DNA of 51,281 bases. Origin: an uncultured Caryophanales bacterium (GTDB taxonomy: Bacteria > Bacillota_I > Bacilli_A > RF39 > UBA660). Where the stretch lies: NCBI GenBank assembly GCA_947302515.1, contig CAMYVT010000008.1, positions 1 to 51,281 of the forward strand, read 5' to 3'. The notes beneath the pieces were generated by a model. It saw only the letters and a list, made by a program, of their open reading frames with translations, ran no database searches and had not been told where the DNA came from. Every line of letters starts with the position of its first letter. Positions within the stretch are counted from its first letter, which is position 1. Positions 40,944 through 49,921 of the stretch are shown one piece after another. The position numbers were made by a program, and so were the translations under genes.

Positions 40944-43166
40944 TTAAGCAACTCTTCTATAGTAGCCATCTCCATCATCATAGCTATAACCACTATCATT
41001 ACCTAACAAACTTCTAGCATCTGCAAGAAGACCAGCAAGCTCTTGTTTTCCTTTAAGTTCTCTTTCTTGAGAAGCAATAATTCTATCTTGTTCATGAACT
41101 TTATTTTCAAGCATTTTATTTCTAGATTCAAGTCTTCCAGCTGCTTCATCTAAAGATCTAAGTCTATCAGATAATTCACTATACCTCATTGATTGATCTT
41201 TAATCTTATCAGCTAACATTCTAGCTTGAGATTCAAGATTATCAACTTTACTCTTATATTGAGAAATTGTATTCTTTTGCTCTCTATTTTGTCTCATTAA
41301 ATCTGTCATAGATTTAGCAACATCAGACATAATATTATCTCTACTATCTAATGAACCATAAGAACTATATATTTTATCAGTTTTTATATTACTAAATACT
41401 GAACTATAATCATTATCATAACTTGTTGCTGGGGCATAACTAGTATAGTCTTTATGCTCATATACAGGTTCTTCTTTTGGTTCATTAAAGATATCTGTTA
41501 ATAAAGTATTAGATTCATCCTTAACTTCTGACTTTTTATTTTGAGGAACCATAACCTCATCACTATCAATAATTCCATTATTATTTCTATCAACTGTTGC
41601 TAAAACAGTTTCAGCATCAATAGAAACAGGTTCATTATTAACAGGAGTTTCTTCTTCAGCTGTTTCTTCTTCAGCAGCCAAAGCATCTCCTTCATCTTCT
41701 ATTTCATCAACAACTACATTATTATCTTCTTCAACTACAGGAGGAACAGTATTTTCATCATCTTCAACCACTTCTTCTACAGCATCTGTAACATCTTCAG
41801 GAACATTATCTGTTGGATCCTCATTTTCTTCAGCTTCTTTTTCTTCAGCTTCTTTTTCATCTTCAGTAGTTTCTTCTTCTGGCACCTCTGTAACTTCCTC
41901 AGTTGTTGGCTCTTCTGCCACCTCATCAGAAGCTATCTCTTCAGTAACTGCTTCTCCTTCTTCATCACCTAATGGAGTACCATTAGTGAAAGCTTTTAAA
42001 TCATCAGAAATACTATTATCAGTAGCAGCAAATTCATTATTTATAGCATCTACTGGAGTGGTATTATCTATTGGGAAATCAACAGTATTTTGATCTGCAA
42101 CCATTTCTCCTTCTACTGGAACAGCAACATCAACTGGTACCTCAGTAGCAACTTCTCCTTCAATTGGAGCAGTTTCAGCAATTACTTCACCTTCTACTTG
42201 TGCCACACCATCAACTGGTACCTCAGTTGTAGCCATAGCATCTACTGGAGCAGCTTCAGCAACTACCTCTCCTTCAACAGGAACTGTAGCTTCAACTGGT
42301 ATTTCAGCAACAACTTCTCCCTCTACAGGTGCTATACCATCAATTGGTACCTCGGCAGTAACTTCTCCTTCTACTGGAGCAACAGCATCTACTGGAGCAG
42401 TTTCAGAAACTACTTCTCCTTCAACAGGAATTGTAGCTTCAACTGGTACTTCAGTTGCTGCCATAGCATCTACAGGAACTTCTGCAGCTAATGGTGCATT
42501 TAATGCATCCTCAACTACATTTTGATCAACAACTGCATTACTAACATCAATAGCTTCAGTATTTACAGCAGGAGCAACAGTTAATTCATAAGTAGTTAAT
42601 GAGAATTCAGCAATTGGTGAATCAGCAGTATTTTTACTTAAATACAATTTATCATTAGCCATACTAATGAAACTATAGTTTTCTCCATTAACTAGATTAG
42701 TACCATTAATATCACAAACAGTAGCTTCAGAGAATTGATCATTAAAAATATAATTACCCTCTACACCCATTTGTGCTTTTAATTTATCTTTAATAGTAGC
42801 TGGTGTTGAAACCAACGTAGCTGCAGATGCTGGATCATTTCTTAATTCAATAGCATTTAAAACATTTTGACTAGTTGGAACCGCTTTTTCTACAACAATA
42901 ACATTATCATTAACTGGTCTTATAGAACGATTTTCAAAAGGAACTACAATAGCCCCATTTTGATCAATAATACCAACATTAACTGCTTTAACCATAGGAT
43001 CAACTGCCTCTACTAAAGCTGTTGTTGCTATACGATTACCATTAGTAAATTTTTTAGTATCATTCTCGTCTAAAAAATAATATTGTTTTCCATCATCAGT
43101 TAATGCATAAGTACAAACAATATCATTACGATCTTTATATTTTACGATTCCTCTCTGTATTTTCAT
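40944..43166 (-). CDS. Large cytosolic protein: WG-like start, acidic repeats, EF-hand loop, coiled coil
   Basis: The product has 740 residues without signal peptide or membrane helix. Residues 60-80 resemble one WG-type repeat (VGIIDQNGAIVVPFEN). Residues 225-375 consist of a Val-Pro-Val-rich array with seven copies of VEGEV-like pentapeptides (VEGEV x5, IEGEV, VEGEM) at intervals of about 16 or 27. A strongly acidic stretch follows (400-510). Residues 526-537, DRNNNGIIDSDE, match the 12-position EF-hand calcium loop. Residues 610-712 form a long charged coiled coil. Such a layout suggests a scaffold or cytoskeleton-like element, possibly calcium-responsive; no known family is evident. AGGTGGTG precedes the ATG, and TTGACA lies at 43228-43223. 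Confidence 0.8.
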   Translation of the reverse strand: MKIQRGIVKYKDRNDIVCTYALTDDGKQYYFLDENDTKKFTNGNRIATTALVEAVDPMVKAVNVGIIDQNGAIVVPFENRSIRPVNDNVIVVEKAVPTSQNVLNAIELRNDPASAATLVSTPATIKDKLKAQMGVEGNYIFNDQFSEATVCDINGTNLVNGENYSFISMANDKLYLSKNTADSPIAEFSLTTYELTVAPAVNTEAIDVSNAVVDQNVVEDALNAPLAAEVPVDAMAATEVPVEATIPVEGEVVSETAPVDAVAPVEGEVTAEVPIDGIAPVEGEVVAEIPVEATVPVEGEVVAEAAPVDAMATTEVPVDGVAQVEGEVIAETAPIEGEVATEVPVDVAVPVEGEMVADQNTVDFPIDNTTPVDAINNEFAATDNSISDDLKAFTNGTPLGDEEGEAVTEEIASDEVAEEPTTEEVTEVPEEETTEDEKEAEEKEAEENEDPTDNVPEDVTDAVEEVVEDDENTVPPVVEEDNNVVVDEIEDEGDALAAEEETAEEETPVNNEPVSIDAETVLATVDRNNNGIIDSDEVMVPQNKKSEVKDESNTLLTDIFNEPKEEPVYEHKDYTSYAPATSYDNDYSSVFSNIKTDKIYSSYGSLDSRDNIMSDVAKSMTDLMRQNREQKNTISQYKSKVDNLESQARMLADKIKDQSMRYSELSDRLRSLDEAAGRLESRNKMLENKVHEQDRIIASQERELKGKQELAGLLADARSLLGNDSGYSYDDGDGYYRRVA
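42087..42476 (-). repeat. Tandem coding repeats (VPVEGEV type)
   Basis: This stretch encodes residues 231-360 of the 740-residue protein. Units of 48 bases (16 codons), with an 81-base spacing in one place, recur with changes, seven times overall. Recombination could alter copy number between strains. Confidence 0.75.
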
Positions 43167-43269
43167 AAAAACACCACCTAATACTCTACTTTAATCTATT
43201 AATAAGTGTATCACACATTTTTTGTCAAAACAATAGATTTTCTAAAAGATTACACTTTTTAACTTAAAA

Positions 43270-43298
43270 TTGCAAAAGATTATAGAATAATGTAAAAT
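43270..43298 (+). promoter_or_regulatory. Promoter of the 251-residue protein-HIT operon
   Basis: TTGCAA (43270-43275) and TAAAAT (43293-43298) are 17 bases apart, followed by AGGTGA and the ATG at 43317. Confidence 0.65.
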
Positions 43299-43316
43299 AA
43301 GCATAGGTGAAGCACT

Positions 43317-44072
43317 ATGAACAGTAAAAACAGCTTAATAGTAGGAAGAGGTATTTTTCTATTAATAATAATTGTCTCACTCGGACTCTTAGTCATAAGT
43401 GAAAAAAAAGGTACTATTTTAGAACCCAAAATAGACAAAAAAATAGATGAATATATAGAAACAAATTATAGTGATATTCTCAATAATATCAACAAGAATT
43501 CAATATATTATAAAAATAATTCCTATATAAAAAAAATAAGTTCAAAAGATAATAAAAATCTGTACTTTTATGTGATTTATAAAGACAAAGAAATAACAGA
43601 TACATATAAAAAAGATTACATAGAAGGAAAATCTTTATTAGATTATTTAAATAAAGATATTGAAAAAAAGATACAAAATAAAATAAAAATAAAATGTAAA
43701 GTAAACTCCGTAACAAAATTAAATGACTATTCTGAAAAAGTTCAAGAAAGAATTATCAAAGAAGATAATCTTTTAGAATTAAAATTCTATTACATTCAAA
43801 AAGAAATAATGATAAATGATTGGAACAGTGAAACAATTACAAATGAAATTAATAATCTAATTAACAAAGTAGAAAGTAATAATATAACACCAAAGTATTA
43901 TGAAATAACAATTACAAATAAAAATGAAATAACAACATCAATTAAAATATCAAATATAACAAAAGACTTTGTAGAGTTAAATAATAATAAAGAAGTAATT
44001 GAAGATATATTAAATAATAAAAATACTGAATTAATAAAAGAAAACAAAATAACATTTGAATATAATAATTAG
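43317..44072 (+). CDS. Membrane-anchored protein with Lys/Asn-rich domain, unknown function
   Basis: The product has 251 residues. A membrane helix lies near the N-terminus (IFLLIIIVSLGLLVISE), followed by a Lys/Asn/Ile-rich domain of 220 residues, presumably outside the cell, with a single Cys. Composition is more Lys/Asn/Ile-biased than in most neighbours, which fits relaxed selection in an AT-rich genome. No family is recognised. AGGTGA lies six bases before the ATG, and the HIT gene starts nine bases after its stop. Confidence 0.65.
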   Translation: MNSKNSLIVGRGIFLLIIIVSLGLLVISEKKGTILEPKIDKKIDEYIETNYSDILNNINKNSIYYKNNSYIKKISSKDNKNLYFYVIYKDKEITDTYKKDYIEGKSLLDYLNKDIEKKIQNKIKIKCKVNSVTKLNDYSEKVQERIIKEDNLLELKFYYIQKEIMINDWNSETITNEINNLINKVESNNITPKYYEITITNKNEITTSIKISNITKDFVELNNNKEVIEDILNNKNTELIKENKITFEYNN

Positions 44073-44081
44073 GAGGTAAAT

Positions 44082-44474
44082 ATGGAAGATTGTATATTTT
44101 GTAAAATAATAAAAGGAGAAATTCCATCAAGAACAGTTTATGAAGATGATCAAATAAAAGTAATAATGAATATTAATCCATCTACAGATGGTCATTTATT
44201 AGTATTACCTAAAGAACATATGATTAATATTATGGATACAAAAGAAGAAATAATTACTCATAGTATAGATGTAATAAAAAATAATCTTTATCCATTACTA
44301 AAAGAAAGACTTAATTGTGAAGGATTAACTCTTGCTCAAAATAATGAATTGGGTCAAGAAATAAAACATTATCATATACATCTTATTCCTAGATATCCAG
44401 AAGATCATGCAGACTTTGTCTATGATAAAGATAAGATAAATGATTTAGATGAAATATTTAATAAATTAAAATAA
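44082..44474 (+). CDS. HIT-family nucleotide hydrolase
   Basis: This 130-residue member of the histidine triad family hydrolyses nucleotide phosphoramidates or related adenylated compounds. The HxHxH motif is HYHIH (96-100), with His98 as the likely nucleophile, and the N-terminal zinc-type CxxC is DCIFCKIIKGEIPS. AGGAGG precedes the ATG. It is the second gene of a plus-strand pair and is closed by a terminator. Confidence 0.93.
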   Translation: MEDCIFCKIIKGEIPSRTVYEDDQIKVIMNINPSTDGHLLVLPKEHMINIMDTKEEIITHSIDVIKNNLYPLLKERLNCEGLTLAQNNELGQEIKHYHIHLIPRYPEDHADFVYDKDKINDLDEIFNKLK

Positions 44475-44494
44475 AATACCTTATAGGTATTTTT
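44473..44494 (+). terminator. Terminator after the HIT gene
   Basis: The stem AAAATACCT/AGGTATTTT (44473-44481 with 44485-44493) has a three-base loop followed by T residues. Confidence 0.75.
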
Positions 44495-44508
44495 TATATA
44501 TTGTATTA

Positions 44509-44537
44509 TTGCACGATAATAAAAATTTTGTTATTAT
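44509..44537 (+). promoter_or_regulatory. Promoter of prsA
   Basis: TTGCAC (44509-44514) and TATTAT (44532-44537) are 17 bases apart, with TGT immediately before the -10. The HIT terminator is just upstream. Confidence 0.7.
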
Positions 44538-44560
44538 TTAGTATGTACGGGAGGAAAATT

Positions 44561-45571
44561 ATGAAAAAAAGTAAATTATTAACCTGTGGATGTACAGCAC
44601 TTGCTATAACATTATTACTAACAGGTTGTGGAAAAGAAATAGAAGTTAAAAATGGGGCTAAAGTAGCAGTATCTACTAAAGAAGAAAAAATAACAGCAAC
44701 AGAATATTACAACAAAATAAAAGAAGATAATATTACTACTCTTATAGATATGATTGATACAAGTTTATTCAAAGAAAAATATTTAAAAACTGAATCAGAA
44801 GATAAATATGTAGAAGATCAAATATCACAAATAAAGCAATATTACGGAGATAACGAAGAAACATATTTAAATGTTATTAAGAGTTATTTTGGTGTTGAAA
44901 GTGAAGAAGCACTAAAAGAGAAACTAAGACTAGAATATAAGAGAAATCAAGCAGTAGCTGATTATATTAAAGATCATTTAGAAGAGAAAGAAATCAATAA
45001 ATACTATGAGAAGAATATTAGCGGAGAAATCAAAGCAAGCCACATTCTAATATCAGTAGATGTAGCAAGTGATGCAACAGAAGAAGAAAAACAAGCCGCT
45101 GAAGAAAAAGCATTAAAGAAAGCAAAAGATATTATTAAAAAACTAAACAAAGGTGAAGATTTTGCAAAACTAGCTAAAAAGAATTCATCAGATGAAGGAA
45201 CTTCTTCTAAAGGTGGAGATTTAGGATATTTTCAACCATCAGAAATGGTAGAAGAATTTGCAGATTCAGTTAAGGCTTTAAAGAAAAATGAATATACAAA
45301 AGAGCCTGTAAAAACTCAATACGGATATCATATTATTCTAAAGACAGGAGAAAAAGACAAACCTAAACTAGAAGATGTAACAGATGATATTAAAGAAAAA
45401 CTTAAAGATGAAAAATTAAACTCAGATGCAACAATGTATTATCAAACATTAATAAAAGTACGTGAAGAAGGAGAAATAAAATGGAATGATTCTTCGCTTA
45501 AAAAGGCATATGATAAATACATGGATAGTTTAATTGAAAATGCAACATCAAATTCAACAGAAAATAGTTAA
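44561..45571 (+). CDS. prsA: PrsA-type foldase lipoprotein
   Basis: This is an extracellular membrane-anchored peptidyl-prolyl isomerase that folds secreted proteins. From the ATG at 44561 (GGGAGG upstream) it has 336 residues. A lipoprotein signal ends in LLLTGC, with Cys23 for lipid attachment. The PpiC parvulin domain at about 155-245 carries KASHILIS, GGDLGYFQPSEMVEEF and TQYGYHIILKTG. The flanking helical regions match PrsA. The frame beginning at 44501 is upstream of the promoter -10 and was rejected. Confidence 0.93.
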   Translation: MKKSKLLTCGCTALAITLLLTGCGKEIEVKNGAKVAVSTKEEKITATEYYNKIKEDNITTLIDMIDTSLFKEKYLKTESEDKYVEDQISQIKQYYGDNEETYLNVIKSYFGVESEEALKEKLRLEYKRNQAVADYIKDHLEEKEINKYYEKNISGEIKASHILISVDVASDATEEEKQAAEEKALKKAKDIIKKLNKGEDFAKLAKKNSSDEGTSSKGGDLGYFQPSEMVEEFADSVKALKKNEYTKEPVKTQYGYHIILKTGEKDKPKLEDVTDDIKEKLKDEKLNSDATMYYQTLIKVREEGEIKWNDSSLKKAYDKYMDSLIENATSNSTENS

Positions 45572-45572
45572 T

Positions 45573-45601
45573 AAAAAGAACTGCTATGCAGTTCTTTTTT
45601 T
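45573..45601. terminator. Bidirectional terminator after prsA
   Basis: The stem AAAAAGAACTGC/GCAGTTCTTTTT (45573-45584 with 45588-45599) has a three-base loop and T runs on both strands. Confidence 0.85.
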
Positions 45602-46981
45602 GTATAACAAAACTTCATCTCTTGAATAAACACATTCATATTCTTCATTTTTTCCTAAATATTTATTAATTGGATATTTCTTATCAACCAATAAATAATC
45701 AAAATTATATTTAGATATTAACTCTTCATAATTACCTCTTAAATTAGATATTTTTAAATAATCTTTATAATTATGTTTCCCATATAAATCAGCTCTTCCA
45801 TCAATAAAGACAGAAATATCATGGTATACTAATTCACCACCAAAATCATACATATTAAATAATCTTTGAGGTTTTATCTCTTTTAAAACAACAATATCCT
45901 TTGAATTTAATAAATAATAATTATCATAATTAATAATATTAGAACTTCTAGTAATAAATAGAATACTTAATAAACAAGAGACTATACATATAGCTAAAGA
46001 AATACCATTATCATCTTTTCTCTTAGGAATATAATAGAAAACAACATATGACATAATTATATATGTATAGAACCAAAAACGTATACTTTTAAGTCCTAAA
46101 TAAGCACAAAACCCTAATAATATAAAATCTATAAATTCAATTTTCTTTTTACTAAATAAGAATATACAAATAATAAATAATAATAAACCATAATAAACAT
46201 AATGAGATAATACATTTAAAGAAGTACTTTGCCATTCAGTAATATTATTAAGCATAGTACTATCAAGCATATTTTCATATGGATAAATAAACATTTTAAA
46301 ACCATGAACATTTATACAAACACCAATCATACATAAAATCATAACAATTAAATATTTAGTATATTGTTTTTTATTCAATCTAATAGCTTCAATCTTATTA
46401 AATTTAAATTTAAAAGCACCAGCAACCATAAAAATAACACATAACAAGTATGGTAAATTACTAGATCCTCCATGAACATTAGCCCATATAATACTAATTA
46501 TAGGTAAGAAATATATCTTTTTAGAATCTTCGTTCTTATATAAATCATATAAAAAATAAATAGTAAGAGATAATAAATAAAAACTAATAAAATGTGGTCT
46601 AGCTTGTAATACAAAAGTAAAAATAAAAGAAAGAGAAATCCATATTAATGAAAACAAAATATTATTATTCATTCTCTCTTTATTAACTAAATAGATAGTT
46701 AATAATAATAGAAATATACAACTAAAACAATAAATCAATAAGTGGAAATTACCAAAAATACATTTTAATGAATAAATAATTATTTCAAATAACCATTCAT
46801 GAGACATCCAATAGTATCCATTAACACTCCAAGAAAAAACATCATGTGTAAGAATACCATTTTTAAACATGTATTCTCCTGCTTTTATATGCCATAAATA
46901 ATCGGGATCAATTCTAAAGAAAGACATTAAAAACAAAGAAAAAGCAAAAATAAAAATTATAATCCATTTATTCTTCTTCAT
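45584..46981 (-). CDS. Multipass GT-C-like membrane protein
   Basis: The product has 465 residues and about 11 membrane helices. The N-terminal loop after the first helix reads RIDPDYLWHIKAGEYMF and then WSVNGYYWMSHEWLFEII, the DxD-W-H and HEWL landmarks of a family of GT-C-like polytopic proteins that transfer sugars from polyprenyl carriers outside the cell. The C-terminus is a small soluble domain. The donor and acceptor are unknown, and transferase activity is inferred from architecture. The gene overlaps recX by 14 bases and so is probably coupled to it. Confidence 0.75.
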   Translation of the reverse strand: MKKNKWIIIFIFAFSLFLMSFFRIDPDYLWHIKAGEYMFKNGILTHDVFSWSVNGYYWMSHEWLFEIIIYSLKCIFGNFHLLIYCFSCIFLLLLTIYLVNKERMNNNILFSLIWISLSFIFTFVLQARPHFISFYLLSLTIYFLYDLYKNEDSKKIYFLPIISIIWANVHGGSSNLPYLLCVIFMVAGAFKFKFNKIEAIRLNKKQYTKYLIVMILCMIGVCINVHGFKMFIYPYENMLDSTMLNNITEWQSTSLNVLSHYVYYGLLLFIICIFLFSKKKIEFIDFILLGFCAYLGLKSIRFWFYTYIIMSYVVFYYIPKRKDDNGISLAICIVSCLLSILFITRSSNIINYDNYYLLNSKDIVVLKEIKPQRLFNMYDFGGELVYHDISVFIDGRADLYGKHNYKDYLKISNLRGNYEELISKYNFDYLLVDKKYPINKYLGKNEEYECVYSRDEVLLYKKRTA

Positions 46982-47717
46982 AGTATAATCCTTTCTGAAA
47001 CATCTTTTCTCTTATCTTATTAGTAAGTTCATAACCTTCATATTTCTTACTATATTTTCTATATAGTTTTTCATATTCTTTTTTTGCAATATTCTTATCA
47101 ACACTAAAATCATAATTATTAATTATTCTATTAATAACAAAAGAATCATATCCTTGATTAATTAAGTCATTATATATTTTTTGTTTTAAAACAACTCCAC
47201 CCTTAGAATTATTACTTTTAAGAGCTTTATCAATAATCTTCTTTATTTTTTCAATCTGTTCTTCTTCTGTAAAAACTAATATTTCCTCATCTATTATTTT
47301 AGAATCAACTTTTCTTTGCAATAACTCTTTACGAATACGATTTGGTCCATGACTAGTTGTAATCATTTGATTATAGATAAAGCTTTTAGCAAAACCTCTA
47401 TCATCTAAATATTTCTGATTAATTAATTTATCAATAGCTTTATCAATCATTTCCTTAGGATATTCTTTTTTTAATAATACACCTCTTAATTCATATATAC
47501 TTTTGTATCTTGATTTAATACTATTTAAAGCAACATAATATACATCATATTCTAAATTAGCATTATGTATTTCAATCAAATCTTTTTCTTCTATTTCTTT
47601 TTTTAATAATAAATTATATTTTAAAATAACATCTTCATAATAGACAAATTCTCTACCATCATCTAAGAAGATGCTATATTTACCATTAGCTTTCTTTTTA
47701 TATTTCAAGATTTTCAT
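46968..47717 (-). CDS. recX: Recombination regulator RecX
   Basis: RecX inhibits or tunes RecA filaments. The 249 residues show the all-helical three-repeat fold with Y-x3-RSxxELR-type lines: IKSRYKSIYELRGVLLKKEYP, INQKYLDDRGFAKSF, HGPNRIRKELLQRKVDSKII. The length is typical for Bacillota (about 260). recA is not in the window. The ATG at 47717 has GGTGAGG upstream. Confidence 0.9.
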   Translation of the reverse strand: MKILKYKKKANGKYSIFLDDGREFVYYEDVILKYNLLLKKEIEEKDLIEIHNANLEYDVYYVALNSIKSRYKSIYELRGVLLKKEYPKEMIDKAIDKLINQKYLDDRGFAKSFIYNQMITTSHGPNRIRKELLQRKVDSKIIDEEILVFTEEEQIEKIKKIIDKALKSNNSKGGVVLKQKIYNDLINQGYDSFVINRIINNYDFSVDKNIAKKEYEKLYRKYSKKYEGYELTNKIREKMFQKGLYYEEE

Positions 47718-47733
47718 AACCTCACCTAATTAA

Positions 47734-47742
47734 AGTATACCA
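47734..47742 (-). promoter_or_regulatory. Extended -10 promoter of recX
   Basis: TGGTATACT on the minus strand lies between the rpoZ terminator and the recX start. Confidence 0.55.
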
Positions 47743-47743
47743 T

Positions 47744-47775
47744 AAAAAAATGAGGATTAATAACCTCATTTTTTT
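47744..47775 (-). terminator. Terminator of rpoZ
   Basis: The stem AAAAAATGAGG/CCTCATTTTTT has an eight-base loop, and the minus strand continues in T. It overlaps the rpoZ stop. Confidence 0.8.
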
Positions 47776-47963
47776 ACCTCGATTAGGCCTTCAGAAACCT
47801 CCTCAAGGGCTCTCCCAATATTCTTTTTACATTTGTAGTCGGACTCAGGCATTTGTAAATATCCTTCTTTAGCAATTTGCTTACTTCTCCTCGCCGCAAT
47901 ATGTACCAATTCATATTTAGAGTTAACGATATTAAGTAATTTGTCGATAGATGGATAGATCAT
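47766..47963 (-). CDS. rpoZ: RNA polymerase omega subunit
   Basis: Omega helps fold and stabilise the beta' subunit. The 65 residues carry YPSIDKLLNIVNSKYELVH and AARRSKQIAKEG and KNIGRALEEVSEGLI, all family features. I place the start at the ATG at 47963; a longer frame from 48038 adds a hydrophobic leader without homology and overlaps the repeat cluster. The gene is usually between gmk and dfp-priA; here it stands alone, with its own terminator. Confidence 0.93.
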   Translation of the reverse strand: MIYPSIDKLLNIVNSKYELVHIAARRSKQIAKEGYLQMPESDYKCKKNIGRALEEVSEGLIEVKK

Positions 47964-48000
47964 TCGTATCACACTCCCTATTATTACAATAAAACACATA

Positions 48001-48062
48001 TTGTAAATTATCAAGTAAACTGACACAATTAGACACAAAATATTTACAAATATTATTTACAA
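48001..48062. repeat. Short repeat cluster upstream of rpoZ
   Basis: GACACAA occurs twice with a three-base gap (48022-48028, 48032-48038), ten bases apart. ATTTACAA occurs twice directly (48042-48049, 48055-48062) and once inverted as TTGTAAAT (48001-48008). The cluster lies in the 105-base gap before rpoZ and could be an operator or an AT-rich binding site. Confidence 0.4.
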
Positions 48063-48068
48063 GTAAAA

Positions 48069-48086
48069 AAGATGCTTAAGCATCTT
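48069..48086 (-). terminator. Terminator of the ffh operon
   Basis: The perfect palindrome AAGATGCTTAAGCATCTT is followed by an A/T tract that gives T6 on the minus strand. It overlaps the stop of the 167-residue protein. Confidence 0.8.
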
Positions 48087-48588
48087 ATATTTTTAATGGT
48101 TTATTATCTTCATCAAATAATACTTCCATAGGATCAATACTTTGATTAAGTAAAATCTGATTAATGCTTTCAAAAGTAAGACCCATTTCTTGAAATAAAG
48201 AAGAGATATCTTCACCGCATAAACTAATATCAAATCTTTTAATAGTATCATAATAACGATTTAAAGCAATCGGGTTGTCAAAAGATATATATGTGTATCT
48301 ATCATTATCTATATCCCATGAATATAATCTGTAAGAAGAAGAATAATTACCTTTTTGAGTTTGTTTTATCAAGATACTATTATCTAATAAAACAACATGA
48401 GAATCTATCTTCATACCATCAGCATTTTTAATTGTTGAAAAATGTATTTTACCATCATCATCAAATAATAAATCATTAAATTCTTCACCCAAATAACCAC
48501 TAATAGATTTATTACCAGTCTTTTTAAACAAAACCAATAATGGTTCTGTTAATTCATCCCCATATAACTTTAAATCATTTATATTCAT
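48085..48588 (-). CDS. Soluble protein downstream of ffh, unknown function
   Basis: The product has 167 residues, with no signal peptide or membrane helix. It is Asp/Asn/Ser-rich and looks compact, with beta strands such as HVVLLDNSILIKQTQKGN and YRLYSWDIDND. It starts eight bases after ffh, with AGGAGGG before the ATG, and ends in the operon terminator. I recognise no family. In other Bacillota ylxM and rpsP flank ffh; they are not present here. Confidence 0.7.
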   Translation of the reverse strand: MNINDLKLYGDELTEPLLVLFKKTGNKSISGYLGEEFNDLLFDDDGKIHFSTIKNADGMKIDSHVVLLDNSILIKQTQKGNYSSSYRLYSWDIDNDRYTYISFDNPIALNRYYDTIKRFDISLCGEDISSLFQEMGLTFESINQILLNQSIDPMEVLFDEDNKPLKI

Positions 48589-48596
48589 AAACCCTC

Positions 48597-49904
48597 CTAG
48601 AAAGGTAATTTCATATTACCATTAGTAACTTGTTTCATCATCTTTTTCATTTGTTCAAATTGCTGTAATAATTTATTAACTTCTTGTACAGAAGTACCAG
48701 ATCCTTTAGCAATACGAGTCTTCCTACTGGCTTTTATTATTTCAGGATTTCTTCTCTCTTTAGGTGTCATTGAAAGAACTATTGCTTCTATATGAGCCAT
48801 TTGCTTAGGATCTATTTTTACATCAGTAAGACCCATTTTTTTAGCTCCAGGAATCATTTTAATTAAATTCTCTAATGGTCCAAGCTTTTTCATTTGTTTC
48901 ATAGTAGATAAAAAGTCTTCTAAATCATATTTACCTTGTTGCATTCTCTTAGCAGTCTTTTTAGCTTCATCTTCATCGATAGATTCAGATGCCTTTTCAA
49001 CAAGAGATATAATATCTCCCATTCCTAAAATTCTACCAGCCATTCTTTCTGGATCAAATGAATCAAGTCCATCTAATTTTTCAGAAACACCAATAAACTT
49101 AATTGGTACATTAGTTAGATGTCTAACAGATAAAGCTACACCACCACGAGTATCTCCATCTAGTTTAGTAAGGATTACTCCAGTAAGTGGTAACTTATCA
49201 TGAAATCCAGTAATAACATTAATAGCATCTTGACCCATCATAGAATCAATTACTAATAATATTTCATCAGGTTTAACCTTTTCTCTAATATTATCCAACT
49301 CATCCATTAATTCTTCATCAACATGAAGTCTACCAGCAGTATCTATTAATACATAATCATATTTATTCTCCTTAGCATACTCTATTGCATTTTTAGCAAT
49401 TTCAACAGGATCTTTTTTACCCTCTTCATATACTTCAATATTTAATTGTTTGCCCAATTGTTTTAACTGATCAATGGCAGCAGGTCTATAAACATCACAA
49501 GCAACAAGTAAAGGCTTTTTACTATGCTTTTTTCTTAAGAAATTAGCAAGCTTTCCAGCAGTAGTAGTTTTACCAGAACCTTGTAAACCCACAAGCATCA
49601 ATAATGCAGGATCACCTTTCAAATTAAGAGGTTCACTTTCTCCTCCCAATAGTTCAGTTAATTCATCTTTAACAATTTTAACAAATAAGTCTCCAGGATT
49701 AATACTTGAAGCCACTTCTTCACCTAAAGCTTTTTCTTTAACAGTATTAGTAAATTCTTTTACAACTTTATAGTTAACATCTGCTTCAAGTAAAGCAAGA
49801 CGTATTTCTCTCATCATATCAGAAATATTATCTTCAGTAATTTTTCCATAACCCTTAATTTTATGTAGGGCATTTTGTAAACGATCTCCTAAACTTTCAA
49901 ACAT
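48597..49904 (-). CDS. ffh: Signal recognition particle protein Ffh
   Basis: Ffh binds 4.5S/6S-like RNA and signal peptides and delivers ribosomes to FtsY. The NG domain has GLQGSGKTTTAGKLA, DTAGRLHVD, and TKLDGDTRGG; the M domain contains the Met-rich finger loop and SRP RNA-binding helix (RIAKGSGTSVQEVNKLL). The length of 435 is normal. The ATG at 49904 has AGGTGAT upstream, and the extended -10 promoter is 18 bases before it. Confidence 0.96.
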   Translation of the reverse strand: MFESLGDRLQNALHKIKGYGKITEDNISDMMREIRLALLEADVNYKVVKEFTNTVKEKALGEEVASSINPGDLFVKIVKDELTELLGGESEPLNLKGDPALLMLVGLQGSGKTTTAGKLANFLRKKHSKKPLLVACDVYRPAAIDQLKQLGKQLNIEVYEEGKKDPVEIAKNAIEYAKENKYDYVLIDTAGRLHVDEELMDELDNIREKVKPDEILLVIDSMMGQDAINVITGFHDKLPLTGVILTKLDGDTRGGVALSVRHLTNVPIKFIGVSEKLDGLDSFDPERMAGRILGMGDIISLVEKASESIDEDEAKKTAKRMQQGKYDLEDFLSTMKQMKKLGPLENLIKMIPGAKKMGLTDVKIDPKQMAHIEAIVLSMTPKERRNPEIIKASRKTRIAKGSGTSVQEVNKLLQQFEQMKKMMKQVTNGNMKLPF

Positions 49905-49921
49905 AATATCACCTATGACTT

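Noticed and set aside
42087..42476. Possible CRISPR array because of regular repeats
   Set aside because: The units are in-frame coding, imperfect, and lack unique spacers and cas genes.
42090..42491. 133-codon plus-strand frame rich in Ser, Asn, Phe and Tyr
   Set aside because: It is the antisense of the VPVEGEV repeat region; the repeat structure of the true gene creates it.
43489..44130. Minus-strand hydrophobic frames of 75 and 62 codons
   Set aside because: They are antisense to the 251-residue protein and arise from its Lys/Asn codons; no ribosome site is present.
47964..48038. Hydrophobic leader of omega
   Set aside because: No omega protein has such a leader; the ATG at 47963 begins the conserved MIYPSIDKLL.
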